Assembly (NCBI GenBank): GCA_022661535.1
Contig: JAKULF010000005.1
Span: forward strand, 1,922,001 to 1,986,000
DNA length: 64,000 nt
Reading direction: 5' to 3'
DNA from: Eutypa lata
Lineage: Eukaryota > Ascomycota > Sordariomycetes > Xylariales > Diatrypaceae
In this document: positions 58,647 to 64,000 of the stretch, piece after piece
Position numbering within the stretch: position 1 is the stretch's first letter
Layout: each line of letters opens with the position of its first letter
Position numbers and translations under genes: made by a program
The notes under the pieces: generated by a model
The model's database searches: none
Told to the model about the DNA's origin: nothing
Seen by the model: the letters and a program-made list of their open reading frames with translations, nothing else

Positions 58647-60886
58647 GATAGGCGGTGATACACACATACGCACACATACACATACATACCTCATGGATGG
58701 ATGGGGACAAAAAGACCTAACATACGACGCATGCATACACGACACGACATAAGATATGGCCTTTTTTTCCGGGCTTCTCTTTACCACTTCTTTTTATCTC
58801 TCTTTTACTTCGTATTTGGTCATGGTGGCTACATTGATACCCTTCCTTACTTCTCCCTCTACTTATTTTACTTTTCACAATCAGATACTCCGGGCCTGAG
58901 ACCTTGGGCAATGCAGGAGCGCATATAAACGGGTTGATCCACAGACTCATACATACATACAAAAGACGGAGACACTGCTTGTCACCCCAGCTACATATGC
59001 TGTGGATAATTTTTCTTTATTTTAATCCTCTAATATGTAATCATTGATTGTCTTACTATGGGGGATAAGGAGGAAGGACGGACGGACCATGGGTAAGGTT
59101 TGGTTCGGGAGAGGAAGGTTATCGGGATTTAGGTACTTCAGGTGGGACGGTCAGGTTAGGTACATGACTACAGTATCGGGGAAGGAAGGAAAACGGGAAA
59201 AGGCAAATGCCTACAAGAGCTTGGGTATGATTGATGGGCGCTTGCATGAACTAGACAGATCTGTCATGGTTAGATCTGCCATGATTAATTAACATGTCAG
59301 ATCAATCGTTTGAGCTACCTACCTACTTAGATATGTAGATAATAGGCTGGCAGTCTATGTAGTGGGTAAATGAAACAGCATACTATGATGAAGAAATATC
59401 AAGGTCAGCCTTGTCTATAACTACATCTGTACATCTGTATTCAATATGATATACCTACATACTGTGCAAAATATCTGCAAACAGTTTGCATGAACACTTT
59501 TATTAGTGACTGTTTGCAACCGTTTTGTACTACATACCTACCTATTGACCATGTTCGCTAGAGGGTTAGGCATGTACATACACCCATGAATCCTATAGAA
59601 AACCTTAGAACACAAAGAGCGCTTAGATGAAAGCGTCCACAGTCTTAACTCTTTCACGAAGTGGGAAAATTCCATAGGTAGGTAGACTATTCTTCTAACT
59701 AACCTACTTCCTAACAATCACACATATTTTATTTTATTTTATTCTACCAATTTAACAGGTTACACATTCATCGGCTTCCGATACATGCTAGACAGTGGAC
59801 AAAGAAAACAGCGAATGGATAGTAGAAGAATAGGTGTCATACCTACAATTTAGGCCAGGTGAGTCACGACGGAAAGTTTCAATTCATATTGTGCCTCTAC
59901 TACTCATATAGAGGAATCTTTGCGGGGTTCAAGCACATGTAAGGCTACTACTATTGTGGAGAGCGGCTGACAATAGGCCATGTAGGTACCTATTGAAGGC
60001 TTAATCATCTACCTGTATGTATAATACCTCTGACAGGTGCCTGCCCAAGGTGCCCCAGTGCTTTAATCACCCCACTGCAACCTTGTCATTCCTCAGGCAG
60101 TCAAGAGCTACCTACTTATTGTCGATTTCCATCGTCATTGCCTACCTACCTTAGGTACTAACTAGAGTGGATGATCTTGTAGGCAACTGCTACATACTTC
60201 TATTCACATTTATGTCAATCAACCTTTGATCCTTTCAACCATCTCTGCAGCATCTTCTTCTTTTAAACACAGCTTTCTCCGTCCGTCTTAAGTCTTTCTA
60301 CTTAAGTATTCACCACACATCACTTCGTCCATCCAGCTATCTTCCACGACATTCATCCATCATCCTTGCGCAAAGCAAACAAACAGATCCTTTCGGTAAG
60401 TACGACATAGCATCTTTGATTCTAATCTTTCGCTCTTAATCGTTCGTCATTATTCTACCGCATTCCCCATTCCTGGCTGCCTTCAACAAGGTGCCTGTTC
60501 ATTCAATTACACTTGTGGACTTTGGATTACATCAGGTACTTAGGTACCTAACTTCCTTCTGCTTCTTAAAATAAAAATACCCCTCCGCCACTTTGGTTGG
60601 CTCCATCCAACACTTTAACAAATTCACAACCACTCACTACCCACAGGCTACAGCCACCAACATCCACTACCACCCAACCCTTAACCAATAGTAAGCTCTT
60701 TCCACCACCTAACTACGCAATTCTCGACTTCTTACAACTTCACCGATTTTGCACATCAGCATCATCTTCTACTATTTCACATTTTGCCAACCTCGCCATC
60801 CATCCATCCATTCGCTGACATAGGTAATTCTTACTACAGACAATCAATACTAGACTTCTCTACTACGATACAACAACACCGACAAG
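58647..60886. promoter_or_regulatory. Intergenic and Skp1 upstream region
   Basis: 2.2 kb. Two perfect TAGGTACCTA palindromes (59983-59992, 60541-60550), many TACCTACCTA copies, and an inverted-repeat element at 59476-59518. From about 60200 the plus strand is pyrimidine-rich, as in a 5' leader of a highly expressed fungal gene. A GTAAGT donor at 60396 and a CAG at 60837-60839 could bound an intron in the Skp1 5' UTR; this is inference. Confidence 0.45.
59476..59518. repeat. Palindromic TGCAAACAGTTTGCA with a third arm
   Basis: TGCAAAC-A-GTTTGCA at 59476-59490 is a palindrome with a one-base centre. ACTGTTTGCA at 59509-59518 repeats the arm, making a 10-bp inverted repeat with TGCAAACAGT. 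Function unknown; it could be a protein-binding site or a weak hairpin. Confidence 0.7.
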
Positions 60887-61612
60887 ATGTCTACCGAATC
60901 CGCTGCCCCCATCAAGATTCGTCTCCAGTCCAACGACACCAAGATGCTTGAAGTTGGTAAGTTACTAGATGCCTTCGTATTGTTTGATTCTGTCGCATCA
61001 CTTTGTCCTTTCGCATTGTCTGATGATTACTAACGCTTTATATATAGACAAGCAGGTGGCCGAGAGATCGCTTCTGATCAAGAACATGTTGGAGGATCTT
61101 GGCGAGAGCGCTCTCTCCGAGACTATCCCCATTCCCAACGTAAGCTGCTGCCCGACTTACTGCCTCATCAGCGCATGAAGAACAAGTGATACTAATAATA
61201 CGTAGGTCAACGAGGCCGTTCTGCGGAAGGTGATCGAGTGGTGCGAGCACCACCGCAACGACCCCCCGTCGACTAACGACGAGGATTCCGACAACCGTAA
61301 GAAGACTACCGACATCGAGGACTGGGATCAGAAGTTCATGCAGGTGGATCAGGAGATGCTCTTCGAGATTATCTTGGTATGTGATCCTCCAAGCCACCCC
61401 CCATCTTAATATTCATGATGCTAATCGAGCTATAGGCTTCCAACTATCTCGACATCAAGCCGCTGCTCGACGTTGGATGCAAGACTGTCGCCAATATGAT
61501 CAAGGGCAAGTCACCGGAGGAGATCCGTAAGACGTTCAACATCACGAATGATTTCACCCCCGAGGAGGAAGAGCAGATCCGTCGCGAGAACGAGTGGGCT
61601 GAGGACCGCTAA
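60887..61612 (+). CDS. SKP1: Skp1, SCF ubiquitin ligase adaptor
   Basis: Links F-box proteins to cullin-1 in SCF ubiquitin ligases and is also part of the CBF3/RAVE assemblies in fungi. Four exons: 60887-60956, 61048-61139, 61206-61376, 61436-61612; 169 residues, the usual length. Introns are 91, 66 and 59 nt. The BTB/POZ-like part is [51 protein letters not shown]. The F-box-binding C-terminal helices are [59 protein letters not shown]. All are near-invariant across eukaryotes, so the call is firm. It could serve the F-box-like protein at 11429 only if that truly has an F-box. The 5' leader is long and pyrimidine-rich. Confidence 0.98.
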
Positions 61613-62832
61613 GCAAACGAACTGTACCGACACCCGTTACCCTTTTCATATTTTCGACATTAGTATTTCGTTGGGATCAGTGGAAGGGTTACACGTCAGT
61701 CCACGGTTCAGGGTATGAGGGAGAGAAAGGTCGCACCTGTACTCTCCTACCAATGATTCATGACACCATTACACGGGCTGTGGGAAACTAATAGGTGCCC
61801 AAGACCTGATTATAGCAATGCTGCTCTCACAGTCGGCGTGCTAGGGAATCAGCACTACATACATCCTTTGATGTATTTGTAAAGCACTAAAGAATATGCA
61901 TTTGCTTTAAGAACATCCCCAGCTTATGGGTACGCTCTCTATGATAGCAATACGAGCCGCTGATTTACCCACCCAATTTCACTTTCTTCAGAAACCCGGT
62001 ACCTGACGTGACTTGACTTTCCCCATGATTTATCTCAATGACAGAATGCTGCAAGCCCTCAACCCATTTCGCTTAGAACGATAAGTGAGAATTTGACATG
62101 CTTACACCCATGTTCGTAGTATCCAAGGCCAGGATGGCGAATCTAGAAGTGTACAAGATGTTACTTTCCCTTACAATTGCTTTCACCCAACACACTAAGT
62201 TTGAGGTTGACGGATTCCAATATCATTTTCGACATGTTTCGCTAGGCGTTGACAGCGCAATTATAGGAAGGAACAACTATACATAGCAAGCGATAAGAAT
62301 ATAACATAAACATTGGGCCTAGATAGATGCCTACCTAGGCAACTTCTTAGCACTCTAGAAGAGTTTACTTTAGTTAGAAATCAACCACATTGCAAACTAG
62401 GTAGCACTTCAGCATGCATATATCAGTTCACAGAAGACCGCATCTAGGCTGGGCCTTCAAGGATCATTTGTCATAATCGTAATCATCCCGTTATCTTTTG
62501 GCAAAGTTTTGTTTCATTTTCCCTAGTGTGACCGGTACCATGCAAACCTCGAAATCGAGCCCAGACCGAACGCGAAAAACTGGAATGGGCGAAACCGAGA
62601 ATGACTCTTGATTCCCCCTCTCCCTTCCAAACAATCGCCCGTGCTCATTCCCGTCATTGCCCGCAACCTAGATCTACAGCGTATGATTTTGCCGCGCTAG
62701 GTAATAGGTGCCTCAGGGGAAAGTTGGTGGAGATTTCCCATTGTGATTTGATAATACCCTGATGATGACACGAGTCGAACTTCGCAATCGGTGGTTCGGC
62801 GGGCGTTGCGGGAGACAGGCGAAAGTCGGTAT
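61613..62832. other. Intergenic between convergent genes
   Basis: 1.2 kb between the Skp1 and eL39 stops. No gene seen; a frame at 62098-62286 shows nothing familiar. Confidence 0.5.
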
Positions 62833-63313
62833 CTAGATACCGAGACGAGTCTTGCGCCAATGTCTTCTCTTGGCATTATATCTATACAATCGATGAATTA
62901 GTAAATGGTGAATTTTTTCCCCGCAGAAATTCTTTCTCATCAAGAATGATTCTGATGGAGAAAGGGATCGTAGACACAAGGCCACAGAAATGTGGCGGTG
63001 ATGTATTTATTCGTACCTGATCGTGTTGCCAGTGCGAAGTCGGATCCATTGCGGGATAGGGCGGTTCTGCTTCTGGGCCTTGGCCAGCTTCTGCTTGGTA
63101 CGGAAAGACTTGTGGCTCTGTGTATTGAGGGTGTGGTCAGCTTGCGGTTCTCATGATTGATATTGGGATAAAAATCCCCTCCACCCGAGCAATATTTCAA
63201 CAAACAGCCATATAGTACGAGGTTTTGTCTAACAAGGTTCGAGATGAGGCGATTCCCTCTCTCTACATGACTTCAACATAATGAATGCAAGACTGATAGA
63301 AACTTACCGGCAT
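62833..63313 (-). CDS. RPL39: 60S ribosomal protein eL39
   Basis: Small basic protein lining the end of the ribosome exit tunnel. I assembled it from three exons: 63313-63308 (six bases, ATG CCG), 63117-63017 and 62881-62833; 51 residues. The introns are 190 and 135 nt, GT-AG. The exons read MP, then [20 protein letters not shown] followed by [13 protein letters not shown], then [16 protein letters not shown], matching eL39 end to end. The six-base first coding exon is a common feature of fungal ribosomal genes. The gene is too short and too split to be found by open-frame length. Expression should be high and constitutive. Confidence 0.97.
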
Positions 63314-64000
63314 TTTGACTGCTTCTGCTGATGCACCAAATGTCGAGATGTGTGGTTTGTGACTTTCTTAGGTTGAGTTGAAGGAAAGAGGTGGAGTAAA
63401 TTCCCAAGTCAAGTCAAATCAGTGGGTGACCGAATTTTTTGACGCAGTAAGGGTTTTGCAGCCCTTTAGCCGATTGTGTGTGGGCTTATCTACGTAGTGA
63501 AGTGGTCTAAGCTTTTATTTATTCATATCCCATGAAGTCACGTGGTCTGGATCTTTATCTTTCAGAGTTACCTAAATGGTGATAAGATAACACCCTTCCC
63601 GGCATCCGATAAGCTCCCCTGCCCGACCGACAGCCCTGGCATTGAAGAAAACGGTGCTGCAACCTTGAATGACCCTCTGCCCCAGTTGCCGGCTTTTCCT
63701 AGGACCAATCCTAGCAGTGCAAAAGTTGGTTAGGCTGGATTAAGGTGCTGCATCTTGCCTGCTTTAGGCTGTGGCTGCGGCGGCCTCCCTGGCGAAGAAT
63801 GACGGAGACCCAGACCCATATGCTTAGAAACCAGAATTCCAAGAACAAGGAGGTCATTCATTCAATCAATCAATCATTCATTCAGTCAGGAGAGAGATCC
63901 TTTATCTATAAACGGGACACTCCAGACAATACCCATACTTATTAACTTAATTAATATCATTTTCACGGGAACACTTATCTCGGCGTTTATTGTTGATTCC
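63314..64000. other. Upstream of eL39 and window end, no gene seen
   Basis: 0.7 kb containing the eL39 promoter. An ATTC/AATC simple-sequence tract is at about 63854-63886. Open frames at 63542-63945 show no recognisable protein. Confidence 0.45.

Overview
The window is nuclear DNA of a filamentous ascomycete (Pezizomycotina; Sordariomycetes is my guess, not proven). The evidence is genes with short GT-AG introns (49 to 213 nt) and CTRAC-like branch sites, a Zn2Cys6 regulator, a HET-domain gene, a Rua1-type factor, long AT-richer intergenic stretches, and housekeeping genes of clear fungal type (Arp8, Skp1, Rim1, eL39, glutathione synthetase). Coordinates of spliced genes were built by hand from splice sites, reading-frame continuity and recognised family sequence.

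Left part (1-11.1 kb), accessory in character. A Zn2Cys6 regulator runs off the left edge (1-1214, minus). It is followed by an alpha/beta hydrolase (1943-2824, plus), a thiamine-diphosphate 2-oxoacid decarboxylase-like gene (3101-4891, minus) and an aldehyde dehydrogenase (5525-7083, plus). Together they look like a small catabolic cluster: the decarboxylase would make an aldehyde from an aryl- or alkyl-2-oxoacid, the dehydrogenase would oxidise it to the acid, and the hydrolase would open an ester or lactone. The shared decarboxylase/dehydrogenase promoter carries CGG-N10-CCG and CGG-N7-CCG pairs, as expected for a Zn2Cys6 target. Next comes a large HET-domain gene (7973-11029). The decarboxylase and the HET gene each have one in-frame stop inside otherwise colinear coding sequence, and the regulator has a frame break that a 91-nt intron could explain. 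The region may be decaying, carry null alleles, or contain assembly errors.

Middle part (11.4-32 kb). It holds an F-box/DUF7730-like membrane-anchored protein (11429-12994, minus), a four-exon Rua1-type transcription factor (14813-16895, minus) with about 7 kb of apparently non-coding DNA upstream, a proline-rich conserved fungal protein (23935-24735, minus), the INO80 subunit Arp8 (25898-28354, plus) and a five-exon sulfotransferase-fold P-loop protein (30455-31895, plus).

Right part (32.9-64 kb), mostly core genes separated by long intergenic DNA. They are an ATRX/Rad54-like SNF2 remodeller (32976-38403, minus) divergent from glutathione synthetase (41951-43719, plus); mitochondrial ssDNA-binding protein Rim1 (45993-46644, minus) divergent from a conserved membrane protein (49577-51121, plus); a DUF4203 multi-pass membrane protein with a very long cytoplasmic tail (54815-58646, plus); Skp1 (60887-61612, plus); and the 51-residue ribosomal protein eL39 split over three exons (62833-63313, minus).

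I found no convincing tRNA, rRNA, CRISPR array or intact transposon. The most unusual non-coding signal is a dispersed palindrome, TAGGTACCTA, present five times, always between genes. The best candidate for an undescribed system is the 2-oxoacid decarboxylase/aldehyde dehydrogenase/hydrolase/regulator cluster.
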